From NCBI GenBank assembly GCA_002633005.1, contig NMRA01000289.1:91516-155515 (forward strand): 64,000 bases of DNA, given 5' to 3'. This DNA comes from Phoronis australis. Lineage: Eukaryota; Phoronida; Phoronidae. Both the position numbers and the translations under genes were made by a program. Under the pieces are notes generated by a model. That model made no database searches. It had not been told where the DNA came from and saw only the letters and a list, made by a program, of their open reading frames with translations. This document shows, piece after piece, positions 46,481-59,524 of this stretch. Position 1 is the first letter of the stretch; each line of letters opens with the position of its first letter.

Positions 46481-48311
46481 TGGCAACTTGATTCGCAAAG
46501 CAGTTTAATTCGGTGGTTGGCGTTCGTAGTTATCAAAATGGCAATTACCAAGAAAAACGTCCTGTTCTGGTCCAAGTTTCAAAACGCCTTGCCTTTTGTG
46601 AAGGATTGCTCTTCATTGTAATGTCAAGGATCGGTTGCTTAGGTTTGTTTACAAATCCCAACTTATTTCATCTTGCACAAAGCAATCTCTTCAAATGTTG
46701 TAGCTGCCAGAAGCATCTAAATAACATATTTTTTTTTACAGTTGCGATGTCGATATCTATGCTCATAGAATATTGAAGTCACAAAATCACAGAATTAGAC
46801 TGCGCACAGGTCTGAACTACAGGTCAAGGATTTAGCTAAACAATATTGCAATATTTGCTCAAACTTAGGAAACTACATGTGAACGAGGAGTAATTAGGAA
46901 AAACCTATCAGTAATTGGTCACAATGGTTGTTTTAAATGGCTTTAATAACAATAATTATGATTCAAATTGAAAAACAATTATCTAAACTAATGAAACAAT
47001 CAATCTTGATAATAAGAGAAAGAAAATTCATCATTTTGTGACTCTGCGCTAATTAAAGTTCCCTCAGCCGAGTTGAAAACGCTATGAAACAATGAAAATC
47101 ACGGAAACATATTTTGCTGGGGTAATTTAGACTTTTTGGAAATTATGGAATTGATGCCTCGTCTATTCTTTCATTGTTTTTGTCTCTCAAATAACCCGAA
47201 CCAGTAGGGGCATTCTTCGCCTTTTAAGGTTGTTACGTTACATTTCAGGTGACTGGAAAATTTGACTTTATGGTAACGGTGGTGTAGGTTCAAGTGGGTC
47301 AATATGGTGATGAGAACGGTTGACAAAATTGCTTTCTTTTATCACGCGGGCCCGTTTTGGAATTTTGAATTGATACACTATTATCCCAAACACACCATGT
47401 TTAGAACAGAACCACTCAGTCTGCAAGGCGGATAGCCGGGTACGTAGAGTACTTCTAAAAAACATTCTATTTGCTCCTTGAGTGTATGCTGTTACCACTA
47501 TTCTAGCGTCAGTATCGAAAAGTTAACGCGAGAACAAATAATAGTTGGTATGAAAACAGTTTGCACCATGAAGTTTCAGTCTGAGATGCACTCACGCTTT
47601 GACCTAAATATGTATCCCGTATAAAGCATTGGTTAATTCTTTGGTTGAGTCTAAGCAATAAACATTTTTGTTTTCCAATGCAATAGAACAAAAACGTATC
47701 TGCACATGTTATCCAGTCACACCAGACCTTTCCCCGTGATCAGCAATCACGAAGTACTCTGATGGGTAACAAAACTGAAAACCTTCAGCTCCAAACGACC
47801 AATTTAGCCCCATTAGTATTGTATGTTTTTCACTATCAAAATCTGTCTGTTTCATCCCATACACAAAAGTTTGGATTCTGCTGGGTGCATGATGTATGTA
47901 TGCCGCACATATAGAAGGCTTATGCTTTTACAGTTTTACAAACCGGATGATACTTCCAAACAAAATCATGATGTTTTCATGCGGTATTGACCACAAAAAC
48001 AAGGAGTACAAAAGTGTTAGCATTTTCAAGGAAAACATAAAACTAGCAAAGGAAGGGTGATTTGCTGAGACACATATCTTCCAGAAAACAGGTACCTAGC
48101 ATCACTTCATTGTAATTACTCTTCTGGGTAACCTTCAAACTAAGTTTGTATGGTTCGCATCTACATGACTGTTTACATCCGTTTCGCCGACATCAAAATA
48201 ATGTTAATCTTGAACAAGCACGTAGCCAGGGTGTTCGGGGGTTCGATTAAATCCCACCATGGCAAAAAAGTACAGTCCCAGCCTATCCATTGAAGATACA
48301 GTAGTATAAAG

Positions 48312-48362
48312 ATGGACAACAACACAACAACAACAAAAACAACAACAACAACAACAACAAAA
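48312..48362 (+). repeat. (CAA)n microsatellite
   Basis: Almost uninterrupted caa/aac triplets. Confidence 0.9.
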
Positions 48363-48717
48363 TAGTTACAGCTACTGGTACTACTAACCCCAATGATGAC
48401 TAAGCTACAAAGAATTTTGAATTTGATTTTGATTCAAAGCGCTTCTCGTACTCAACAGGCCTTACCCGGCCAATTTCGCCGAATGCTGTTTGCGTATATG
48501 ACAGGATCGCTCAGACGATTAGAGGAGTCAATGAACACGTGTGGTGGCGACAAAGGTAACTAGGGAGTCTACAAGTAAATGTCGGTACCTACCTGGGCTA
48601 TATAGCTACGTGCGAGATCCCAAAATCTAGTGCGGTGTGAATGCCTTAAAATAGACCAAGAAATAAAACATCAGAAAAAAGGTTTGTTATCTGCTATTTT
48701 GGTATACTTGCCGGAAT

Positions 48718-48853
48718 AGTGTGGTAAATTTTTGAACTGGAAGAGATCGTCAAATATGTTGTTCATCCAGTCTCCACTTTTGGATTGGTGGATTGACATG
48801 CAGTCTTGTACACGTGTGTGCGTTTCCATTCTATTAAAATTAGTACACGCCGA
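48718..48853 (-). other. Coding-like patch, possible exon of unknown gene
   Basis: Between a CTTACAG acceptor and a GTATAC donor on the minus strand runs SACTNFNRMETHTRVQDCM, then HQSKSGDWMNNIFDDLFQ. Amino-acid composition looks protein-like (two Cys, Trp, mixed polarity). No family recognised and no partner exons were identified. Confidence 0.22.
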
Positions 48854-48956
48854 CTGTAAGTTCACTATAAGCAGTCCTCCGTCGTTGCTCAAAAGCCAGA
48901 CATTTAACAAGTGTTTTCTTGCACTGACAAAGCCCCGACGAGCATGTTGTAGGTCT

Positions 48957-49183
48957 AAGCCCAGATACCATTTGAGAGTTCGGGTGCGCGCAAGCAGGGG
49001 CTAGTCGGGGGTTCGGGGGCGAATAACCAACGCATAGTCCCTGAACAAACTGAACAAACCCCGTTTACCGTTTTGTTTTTTAGTCAACAGGTCCGCAACC
49101 TCAAACATTCGAGGCCTCTGCGTCCCCACATTTTAGGCTGGGCGTGCGCATCTGTCGAAATTCTGGTTATCCCTGTGCCCTGC
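48957..49183 (-). mobile_element. GGCGGATCC-family short element, cut by assembly gap
   Basis: Colinear with the reverse complement of 61920-62215: shared 'gagttcgggtgcg', 'aaccccgtttaccg', 'tagtcaacaggtccgcaa' and 'attttaggctgggcg'. The remaining C-rich end and terminus would fall in the N run that begins at 49184. Confidence 0.72.
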
Positions 49184-49529
49184 NNNNNNNNNNNNNNNNN
49201 NNNNNNNNNNNNNNNNNNNNNNNNNNNNNNNNNNNNNNNNNNNNNNNNNNNNNNNNNNNNNNNNNNNNNNNNNNNNNNNNNNNNNNNNNNNNNNNNNNNN
49301 NNNNNNNNNNNNNNNNNNNNNNNNNNNNNNNNNNNNNNNNNNNNNNNNNNNNNNNNNNNNNNNNNNNNNNNNNNNNNNNNNNNNNNNNNNNNNNNNNNNN
49401 NNNNNNNNNNNNNNNNNNNNNNNNNNNNNNNNNNNNNNNNNNNNNNNNNNNNNNNNNNNNNNNNNNNNNNNNNNNNNNNNNNNNNNNNNNNNNNNNNNNN
49501 NNNNNNNNNNNNNNNNNNNNNNNNNNNNN
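49184..49529. other. Assembly gap (346 N) at the C-rich end of a short element
   Basis: Starts inside the GGCGGATCC-family copy 48957-49183. Additional single N at 44073 and 52632. Confidence 0.98.
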
Positions 49530-52500
49530 ACAATACTCGAAGTGCACCTAATAACCAAAGTATCTTTTTTTCATGTAAAAGTATAAAAAGTACACCCGAG
49601 TCCGAAATTTTAGATATTTTTGAAGTAGTGAACCTTGGCAGTGGTGAACCTTTAGAGTAGTGAACTTTCGGAATAGTGGGTTGTTCCCATTTCCAGTGGT
49701 GTAAGCAATTTATGTAACACGCAAAATACAACCAAATCAAAAATTTCAAGTCATTTTCCGACTAAATATTTCCGCCCCAGTAAGTAATGAGGTGTAATCA
49801 CTCATATAAGCACGCCTGATTTGAAAGTTTGGCAGGGGGTAACGCGAGAACGTTCTCTGTTTCTGGATCGCATTTACCCCCGAATTTGAGTCCCGTTCTT
49901 TGCGAGTAACCGTCACGGCATCCTCATTTTGGGGTATTACGAATTCTGTTTCATCTCATTAACAGAGAGCTGAGAGTCATCGGTGTGTATACAGATTTCC
50001 CTTACGCGTAATCAAGCTGCGTAAAGGGCATTACCGAAATCTCTAGAGTGTAAGCGTTTGCAAAATATCAAAGTTCTGCAGTTCTAGAAATTCAAAGCAC
50101 CCCCGCGCAAGGCTGGCTATAGGCTTGCATACACGTGATTCACGGAGGTAACTGTACACAAGTGTTCACATAATACTGCGCCTCAGGCTTCACATTTTCA
50201 CAAAATTTGTGACAATGGCACCCAGACGCACATAAACGATTCAAAAAGACATCCATGTCCCAGGTTTCAAATTTTCAATAAAAGTCAATCTTTCGTCATT
50301 GTATACATGGATCATTCACAAACACCCCTAAGCCCTTTCACAAAAAGTAAACGAGAAATGCATACACCGGATCTCTCATTTTCACAAAACATGTGATTCT
50401 TGCATCTGGATGCACACTACAGGATTCAAACAGAACCTAAAAACGTTTTCTGTATCTTTTTAAGACTAACTTATGGAAGACCGTACGTGACATACAATGA
50501 CACCTATGTACCCGATTTCACATTTTCCCAAACTTAGTAATGACTACATTATGATGAATATAGTGTAGGTGGTACACCAGAGATATTCCAGTATCATGTT
50601 TCATGTTTTCACAAAGTGTCGATATGCAAATGAATACTTGCACCTAGACGCTCAAAATGACTTGCGACAACATTTGAGACTTACGTTTTAGACATTCACA
50701 GAATACATGGTGCATAATTCTGGACTTGTTGTGAATTTTTTCGGACCATTTTCTGCAATTACATTCTGCAAAATCTTCATTCGACATAAAAAAATAATAA
50801 TTCGGAAATTGCATTCATGCGACGATTCAAGGTTCCAGGCAAAATCAGCAAAAAATGATTCGTATGAGCGGGCCTTAAGAATGGTGATTTTACTCAAAGT
50901 TAATTGAAACTTTATAAATGGTCACAGTGGTCATTTTAAGGTACATAATAACATATAATTATGATTTAGTTAGGAAACATATTGAAATTACTGACCAAAC
51001 TGACGTGTCAAAAATGAAAAGTCAATTTGGTAAATTGCTCTAAACCTTGTTTGCTTCACTAATAGCAAAACAACAGGGTTAGTGGACTGGTGGCTTTATC
51101 GTCAAAAGGATTAGTTTCTAACTCGGCGTAATAAACACTACTGGTTTCAAACCCCAATAACCTGACGTCGCCAGTCTCAATTCTGGTTGGCAACACTCAC
51201 GTGTATTCGTCAGAGATCAAGGCTAGATTGATTAAAACACATTGTTACATGTATGAGACTCTTTTACGAAGGCCGCTGATGTATTTAACTCTTCTTAACT
51301 CGAACAAATACTGCCACAATCAAACTTTATTTGGAATAGTCCGTCGTTCAGTTGCCAATATTGGCACTAATGGCGCTAGAAGATATGACGTCATATTCCC
51401 TTGTGATAAGAACTGAAGGACGTAAGGTGGCACTGAACAGTTAGGCTGCGGCCGCGGCCAATTTGCAAAGATATTAAAATTTTGGGGTAGGCCAAGTTTG
51501 GGGGCATTTTGTAGATAGGCATTGCATGTAGGCTAAGTGAACGTGGTTTGTTTGTGTTTGTGAACATGCTGAGAATAAAAAGGCCACTTCCTCGGCTGTA
51601 GCTGCACTCTTCTTCAAAATGGTGGCCCCCTGTTGCAATTGTGCATTGCTGTGTAGCAACTGAGAAATTGGCCGCGATTTCAGGTAGCCCTCAAACAAGC
51701 CAGATTTGCAAAAAACTAGTTGGTTGACAGTACTTTTGGACCACATTTTTGGTATCGGTAGGAAATTTGCTTTCAGAATCTAATGTTGGCTTTAGTCGAG
51801 CATCGGCAGTGTAGTGGTGGTTTTGGGGTGAAAATTGCCGATTTTGCATTTTTTGTCCTTATTTTTCTTAGTCTGGCTTAGTTTTCAGTGGGAGTGAAAG
51901 GGTCAAAAATACAAGTTTCTGTGCTCATCTGTAGGGCTTATGATGTGAAATGACTCGAAACTTTTTTTTATTTGTAGGCAGTTTTTGACAGAGTGAAGAA
52001 AGGGTGAAGAGTCCATTGACGCGTGTTCTGATAGGCAAACCCTTGTGAGAACTGTTCAGTTCCTCCTAAATAAAACGTGACCTTCTGTAGGCCTACCCAA
52101 AACCAAACATGACTGTAGCAGAAAACAAGCTGCATGGTTTCCGGCCAGATATTGAGACTGGGATATTGCCTTTTGGTCTGTGAGGATTTACCAAAACAAA
52201 GTGGTGCACTGGTTGACGATATACTAGAGCTTACGACAGATTATGTATATGGGACTACAATGGGAGGATTTACGGCGTCTTGACCCCGTGATCGCCCCCA
52301 CCCTCTCCTGCTCGTTCACTTTAACATGGTCGTAATGGAGAAATCTTAAGCACCCACCATATTAGTCGTTTGCTGGAATCCCTGGATAATCATCAGTGAC
52401 TGGTAATAAATAATCTCCACTGAGAGTGGGCTGTACGATTCAACCCGGATGTTAAAAGTTCATACTGGAGCTGGTTAGACATTGATTCGAAATTAGTACA

Positions 52501-53300
52501 CATTTATTGGTTGACTTAGTTGCTTTGATTTTCATGACGGACTATCTGTTCTTTGCATTTATGGTTGAAGGGACGTTAATCACTAAAAGGTCAATTTTCT
52601 GCAACAGAAGGTCACCAACGAGCTGTCAGCGNCCCATCCTCACCTCCCGTTTCCTTTCACTCTCTCATCCCTCTATTCCTGCTTTCTGATTCTCTTTCTC
52701 TCTCTCAAATGCAATTAATTGAGTCAATTCGGAAGTTTGTAATCCAAAAACTGAATAAAAGAACGCGACCAAATCAAACCATAGACCTACCAACGTTACA
52801 AATTGTCTCTTTCCCGGCAGAGTGTAACAGTCTCGTCTGCTCGTCAGTGAAAAGCAGATTCAAGCCATTTTTGAGAGAGTGCGAGAAGGTCACGAATACG
52901 TAATGTTTTTCAGTAAATAATATAGTTTCAAACAGAACCTATTTACTAAAAATAATCTCAAAGTTAATGTAGTATTTTGTTAACGTGTATATGACAGAAA
53001 GCAAATAATAAAGATGTGAAATTATGTATATACAAGCTAACGTACTCTCTCCCTAAGTTTTAGTACATGTAGAACAGGGTCGTTTGTGGCCGCTCGCGGA
53101 ACTATTTCCATGGCAACGATAGCAAACTCATAATCCACTGTTTCAGACCATGTTCTTGCGCGACTTTTTTGTTTTTAACCCTAGTCTTGAGCCCGTGTAG
53201 ATTCGTGTTGGTAAGTCTCGTGGAAAAGTCAATCGGAAACGTAATAAGATTATGAAATGTTTAAAAAGTGCATAGATACCTCTATTGCCGCAAGTTGTGG
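49530..53300. other. No gene recognised
   Basis: Apart from the degenerate array at 50185-50640 nothing stands out. Short frames only. Confidence 0.5.
50185..50640 (+). repeat. Degenerate repeated block
   Basis: cattttcacaaaa-like motifs at about 50191, 50377, 50521 and 50602, three of them followed by a gca(c/t)c(c/t)(a/g)gA(c/t)GCAC-like box. Spacing is irregular, so this is a loose array at best. Confidence 0.4.
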
Positions 53301-53327
53301 GGCTGTAGGTTGTGGGTCGTGAACCGA

Positions 53328-53362
53328 GGGGGTTGTGGGTTGAAAGGGTCGTGGGTCAAGGG
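53328..53362 (+). other. G-quadruplex-capable tract
   Basis: Five runs of three or more G with loops of 4, 6, 4 and 4 nt in an otherwise AT-rich region; a looser 'gggtcgtgggt'-type repeat extends over about 53297-53390. Confidence 0.6.
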
Positions 53363-54001
53363 AGTCGCGGAGTGTGCGGCTTGAGGGGTTTTAAAACAAT
53401 CCGAAAATGTCTGAAGATGGTGGAGTGCGAAATTTTTAAACTCACGCTCACGATACTCAACAGACGTGGTTTGAAAACTTGTGTAACTATCTCAGTTGTC
53501 CGTACTAGTGCTTTGAACAGAATGTGTTTATTTACTTGAGCTTGATTTGAAGTTCAAGTAATTACGAGACAGTATTCTGTGATGAATTGAAGGTTCCACG
53601 TCAATATAACGTGTTTTCAAAACATCATTCATCTGCTATGACTGGGGTATTTTTTCATTCTCTGCATTAATAGCAATATGGCCCTACATACTGAATTGCT
53701 GTGTATGTGTGACACCCAACAAAACGAAACACATATACATAAAACAAAGACGAGAAACAAAGTGAGCAAAAGTTTAGAGAGGTATACGCGAGTTTGATTA
53801 ATATAAAAAGCAGGTCGCTAACAAATTCATTCATAAATTGAATTCCGAGTTACACGTAGGGTAATCCAACTCCAAAGTCAACAAGAAAATAAGAATTTGT
53901 ATGAAGAACTGAAGCATGATGTTAATCAAAACTCAAAAAGGTGCATATTTCCATGAAGTGCGAAGGCGTGGTGAATTTCTCATCATTGGTACTGAAGAAC
54001 G

Positions 54002-54445
54002 CATCAATTCAGTGAACCATTTTCATCCCTGGGTATTGAGAAAGTGCTGCAAATCTCTGAGTGACTTGCAATTCTATTTTATTAAATTAACGACTGTTAA
54101 ATTAGAATCAGAATGTGTTTCTACATTTTTGATCTTGTACGTCTTCGTAAAGTTCCACAGAGCTACAAACGTGCAGAAAACCAGCAACCAAGAACACCTT
54201 CCATGACATCCTAGAGTTTCCAATTGACTAAACTGAGATTCAGTGATCCCGGACCTTAAAGAAAAGTGATTAAGTGAGGGACTGCTTCTGATCACATTCA
54301 TTAATTACGTCAAGTATTTTCATTCTCTGGTTGATACGGGCACTCATCGAGAAAAATGGATTTGTCCTGGGGACTGCTATGCAGTCAAGTTTCTAAATGT
54401 CTTGCTTTTGTGACATTTCGCTTCACTGTAATGTCAGAGATCACT
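54002..54445. repeat. Segmental duplication, copy 2
   Basis: Direct-orientation partner of 46155-46630, carrying the second signal-peptide exon and a conserved TGACGTAA at 54305-54312 (minus strand). Confidence 0.75.
54141..54209 (-). CDS. Duplicated signal-peptide exon (alternative or orphan first exon)
   Basis: A second 23-codon exon, MSWKVFLVAGFLHVCSS plus ELYED, same length and phase as 46294-46362, with four conservative replacements in 23 residues (R/K, F/L, M/F, I/V). The surrounding DNA is more diverged, which suggests selection on the protein. Its donor reads GTACAA rather than GTAAGT and may be weak. No second set of astacin exons was seen between 46.4 and 54.1 kb, so it could be an alternative first exon of the same gene or the remnant of a partial gene duplication. 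Confidence 0.6.
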
Positions 54446-57400
54446 GCGTAACTCTATAACTCTAACTGGCGGACTCAGTTTCCCAAGGTTTCTAGAAAAC
54501 ATGTTGAAGGAAATTTATGGGCGCAACTTTACTTTGATAGTTTTAGGTTCATTTACAATTGCGCTTTTATAGTACGGAAAAGTTCCAACAAAAAGTCGTA
54601 ATTTTGAGAAATTTTAGTTTGAAGTTACGTAATAGTTGCCAAATATCTACCCTCTGTTACAAGAAAAAACATTTTAATTAGACGACTTAAGATATTGGTC
54701 TAAAATTATTAATGAGTCAAACTGGTGATGATTTCAGGGTTTCGAAAGAGCTGGTAGTTCGTTAATGCTTGAGATCCCGTCCCACAAATTAGTGCGCATG
54801 CGTGTCATTTTATACGTCCTGCAAAGTTTTAGGCAGTTGGGAACTTCAGTTCTTTGTAGACCCGTTAATCACTTCGAATATCAGTAACGGACAAGTTGTG
54901 GCTAAAATCATATAAAAGCTTCCAAAGAAGACAAGGGTTATTTATTGCAGTAACCTTTTAAGTATTTCGAAAGCACGGCTGTCATAAAGTTTTACAAACC
55001 ATCCATACCTCTTGTTGATCACAGAATGTGTATGTGTAAAGCATGTTAAGCATTGTTTGTAAATATGAACGGGTGTCCTTTAAAGCCGCTATATACCCAC
55101 TTTCCGTCAAAAGTTGCTTGAAGCAGACAAGGAGTCTTTATCAATCTGGTCTCAAATTGTTTTTTACTCAGATTAGAACTGATTTCTGTGCTTGAGGAGA
55201 ACTTGTCAGTTCGTTGTTTTCTGAGGCGTGGCTAAAATGTGTGCGTAAATAGAGGAAAATGATCTTAAGCATTGTTGAACTGAGGCTAAAAACAGACCAA
55301 ACTGTAAGCATTTTAAAATGTTTAAATCATGAATTTTGTGAAACTTGGCAACACTTACATTTCGGCACACGACTATCAATTTCAGATTTAATTTTAAGTT
55401 GTGGCAATTTTTCTACATGTTCATCAACTTGAAACTAGCTTGTGGCAATTTTTCTACATGTACATCAACTTGAAACTAGCTTGTGTTTTATTTTTTCTTC
55501 CATTCGGCTTCAAAATGTGTGTCAAAATTTTCACTTTTTGATACTAGAAAGGATCATTTGATACCAATTTACCAGAAGCTTTGGAAACATCGCGTGGCAA
55601 TGTTTAAGGTAGGCCTACCAGAAAGTGCTGTGGCAGTGCAGTTTGCGAATTAGTGGGACAAAATTTCTTTTGTGTACGCCTTTTTACGCACGAAGGCCGC
55701 CCATAAACCTTTCATGCTGCGAACTCCCCTTCTAATATCCTGGCTGCCATCAGTCCTGCTAGGACCAACACGCAGTGTGCAACACCGCGACCAATAGCAA
55801 CTCGTCATCTCTGCATTGAATTGTGACAAGTTTCAAAAGAATGTCTCATGGACTTTCAATCTTTAACAAAATCCAAAGGTTTTATTTAGCAATATTTACA
55901 ATTTATAGCGTTAATGGGGCTATTCGACAATCTTAACATTACTAGAATGCGCGCGTGTATTGGTTGTGATAGATTAAGCAGCCTCGATTTCGAGAGCCCT
56001 TTAAATACATGGTGAAATGGTTTGCAGACGTGCCAACTGAATCTGAGATTGCGTAAAAAGGGTGTTTCTATGAGAGGAAGTAAGCATGACCTTATACAAA
56101 GGTAAGTTTTGGGATTATTTTCACGATTATTCCATGTTTACAATACTGATACCTGTTAACTGAGGTACTGGCCGATGTCGACTTCGCGGCAGTCGCCAGT
56201 CGGTTAATCATTGACAATGTTTGTTGTGATGACTGGTGTGTGTAACGGTACTTGACGTATCACTCAGGATCTTTTCGTATATCAAAGCAGTATTATTAAT
56301 GTTTGGAATGATTTCTAACAGGTTTATCAGTGACAGTTACATCAATCAATGCTGAATGTTTATGCTGTCAACTCGATATTTGTTAGTGAGGTAAGATTAC
56401 AATCCCAGCCCAAAGGTTACGTGACAAATATCCATTAGACTATTTGTTTACACCCTATCCTATGTCGGCCGGAAATCTATTACACGTTGACATCGAAATG
56501 TATCATGTCTGATTTCACCTGACCTTCGTTTTTTAGGTTTGAGGGCTAGTACTGTGCAGAGGAGATACGCATCGCTTCCGCAACCGTTCCGAATGGACAA
56601 AAACTGGTTTTAAGCAGTTGACTGCAGGCAGTTAACCAGTAAGATCTTCCTATTCAGTGCAGATCTGTTGTCAAAGTCTACTTTCTATATCGGAGGAAAA
56701 GAACAGAGCCTTTGAAAAGGGACAGCTATTTTTAAAGAAAAGTATGTAAGTTGTTTTGTTAATTTACTTATTCAGGTCCTTAGCGGGAGGTTGGAATAGC
56801 TGGTTGGGGTTGTAAAATTTGGTGCAACTGAATGTGGGGAAATAAGAGGTAATAGGGTCTGGGGAAAGAGCATGGTGAGGTAATTCTTAACCTTCGTGAA
56901 GTTCTTTCACGTTTCATGAAACTTTTTAGCTATACATTGTAAACCCCTAACAATATATTACATTCTCTGAATTCTCAATAACCGAACAGTCTTAACTCAT
57001 GCCTTGAAATGTTCCAAGTCGATTATAAATTCATGTGCCTGTCATTTTTGTGAAAATTGCATTTTTGATGTGAACATACGAGTGAGGTTGTATTTGAACG
57101 TATTATTCTTTCTGCCAAACAATGGCGCCTTGGCATTTTTAATTACTTTTAAACAACAGAAAGATTATCCATCATTTTTAAGTGACTCAAGTTTTCATAT
57201 CCTCTTTTAAAAAGAAAAATAAAAAAATCTGAGAAACGGTTCCCTCAGCCTTAGACCAGAAGTGTGCTTGACAGACTCATGAATCTGTAATCTGCGTTTA
57301 TAAATGCTGAAAATAACAAAAATCAAAATGCTTGAAAATGGGTTACAAAGGTTTGAAGTTGTCTCAAATAACTTGCACATTTTCAGACAAGTGATGCGTT

Positions 57401-58800
57401 TAAAGCATTGTTACGGCTAGGAATGAAAAATAAAGACGAAGTTCTGTACAAATCAATACTTATTATAATATATACACCCTTACTTTCTGGAAGTAGTAAT
57501 TATTAATTTTGTGTGAAATTGTACAGTTACCATATCATATTTTTGAAAAACAAGGGCAACATTTTTACCCAACCTTACGTACTCCGGTTCAGTGACATTT
57601 TTAAGGCCACTTCAAGCTGCAACATAGACAAGCTTTGTTACTCCATTCTCTTCCCACAGCATGTCGTCCACACCCCAGCAGTGCTGCATGGCACATCGTA
57701 CAAGTCAGTGGCCCTGGAGAAATGTTAATCGCAGTACTAAGTTACCGTACGAAAATGTACCAGTGGACTGTTTGTATGTGAAGAGGAACTATATCTGACT
57801 GCTACACCAGCCAGCCTCATTGGTGGGGATGCCCTTTCATAGGCAATGAGTCATGTGTGGACAACAATGGCTTATTTCTTTTCTTGGAAGAAACATGAGG
57901 GATTGAAGCTAAAGAAGACCTAGGAACACTCTGGTCTAGTTCAGGGTCAGATTTTGTGCACAAAGCGAGTCAAGTGATATGACGCTGTGATTACCTTCAA
58001 GGATCTAATTGTGGACTATATTGAGGTTGACTGAGGTTACATGAAGGAAAGCCACGTGCCAAAACTGGACTTTTTTACAAGCGCTTCTATAGCCCATTGA
58101 AACTCGATCCCAGTGAAATGAAAACCAAAAGCATCTGGTATAAATACCTGTCCTTTCTCACTGCGTGACATTTACTTTTCCTTTCAGAAGAAAGGCTTTA
58201 CACTAATGGTAAAAACTTTTCAGCTTGGTATGCATTATGCAGAAATGACATTCAGGGACTGCATCGATTGTCTTGTTGTCAGTAAAAAGATCGTTACTGT
58301 TACTCTTTCATGATCGAATAAATTTTTCACCAACAGGCAAATTTGTCACTTATTATTCAAACCACAACATTTCTTCAGTTTTAAAGCCCCATTTAGTGCA
58401 GTTGTGCTGCTTCTTTATAAAGCTGAAGTGATTACCGATTAGGCTTGCGAACTGTCATTTTACTATTCACCTATAGAAATGTCCGGCGATCAAAACATAG
58501 TACTCCCCAGTGGCCCCCGCCCCTGTAGATCCGCCTCTGTTCCCTCTGATTGCGTTTGATTTATGTATGTGTGAAACTGCTTTTAGAGCTTTCTTAAAGT
58601 CCAAGAAGCACACGCTGTTAGCCCTTATTACATGGTTAGAGGATGTTATAATGATCCAAGAAGTACCTACCTCATCGCTAGTACACAATCCGTAATCGAA
58701 TAAAGTTTAAATAAACGCGCCACTCACGATTCGGACCCGAAGAACACCGCCATTCTGAACTTACCGCGAACCCGGAAGTACAATTCATTCACGAACCCAG
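54446..58800. other. No gene recognised
   Basis: AT-rich with short frames only; a c-rich 'gtggcccccgcccctgtaga' followed by tccgcctctg at 58508-58537 may be the end of a GGCGGATCC-type element. Confidence 0.5.
55398..55479 (+). repeat. 41-bp tandem duplication
   Basis: Two adjacent copies of (c/g)ttgtggcaatttttctac followed by a 23-bp remainder, differing at two positions. Confidence 0.9.
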
Positions 58801-58910
58801 TATAGAATGCAGAATGGTGAATGTTGGCCAATTCCCCTTTTGTCCACTGACGTCACAAGCATACTGGTGCCCCCAGTGGAGGCCCTGAGAACTCGTAAAT
58901 AAACTGAGTT
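58801..58910 (+). repeat. Diverged copy of one palindrome arm
   Basis: Same orientation as the right arm 59436-59524: tatagaatgcagaatggtga, cttttgtccactgacgtcac and cccccagtggaggcc with gagaactcgtaaa are shared. Confidence 0.85.
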
Positions 58911-59325
58911 CATGAACCCGGTAGTATCCAGCCTAGCAACGGCCGAGCCAAGCTGGCGAACGGACTTGTATTTATTGTGGGACGTTGAGTATCGTTTTTT
59001 TTTTCTAAAAACATAATGCATGGTACATAATAATGAATGGTATATAGTATCAATTAATTATGATTGAAAGATTCCTTTTTAGTCGAGCGTAAACGAGGCT
59101 ATTTCGCGTGGGGATAAAACTTTAGCTTTGCCGTGTGTAACACAGAAGAACTTTTGGATGGTGTTGCAGGATCGCGAGAATGAATATTCCAATTTTCTTA
59201 ATTTATTGGAACAATATTAATTTTCTGAGAGGTATGACATGCAACATTATTTAAAAAACACACTAAAACATAGCGACTCTGGAAAAATCATAAAAAAACT
59301 TTAACCACAGTCGCCAGCATGCTTC

Positions 59326-59524
59326 TTTACGAGTTCTCAGGGCCTCCACTGGGGGCGCCAGTATGCGTGTGACGTCTGTGGACAAAAGGGTTTTGGTCAA
59401 CATTCACCATTCTGCCAGACGGCGTATTCTATACGCAGAATGGTGAATGTTGGCCAAAACCCTTTTGTCCACAGACGTCACACGCATACTGGCGCCCCCA
59501 GTGGAGGCCATGAGAACTCGTAAA
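59326..59524. repeat. Near-perfect long palindrome (89-bp arms)
   Basis: Arms 59326-59414 and 59436-59524 are inverted copies with two visible mismatches (cagggcc/catggcc and ttggtc/ttggcc classes); the 21-bp loop itself ends in a small hairpin CGTAT-TCT-ATACG. The RNA would fold to a long double-stranded stem. A third, more diverged arm copy is at 58801-58910. Confidence 0.93.

Larger units (their letters stand above)
46155..46630. repeat. Segmental duplication, copy 1 (astacin exon 1 region)
   Basis: About 475 bp, including promoter, exon 1 and start of intron 1, is similar in the same orientation to 54002-54445. Shared landmarks include 'atccctgggta', 'gtaaagttccacag' and 'cactgtaatgtca' or close variants. 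Several indels are visible, so the duplication is old. Confidence 0.75.

Noticed and set aside
48240-48252. ggttcgattaaatccc as a possible tRNA T-arm (B box)
   Set aside because: No matching A box, anticodon arm or acceptor stem around it; the context looks like a short transposon end.
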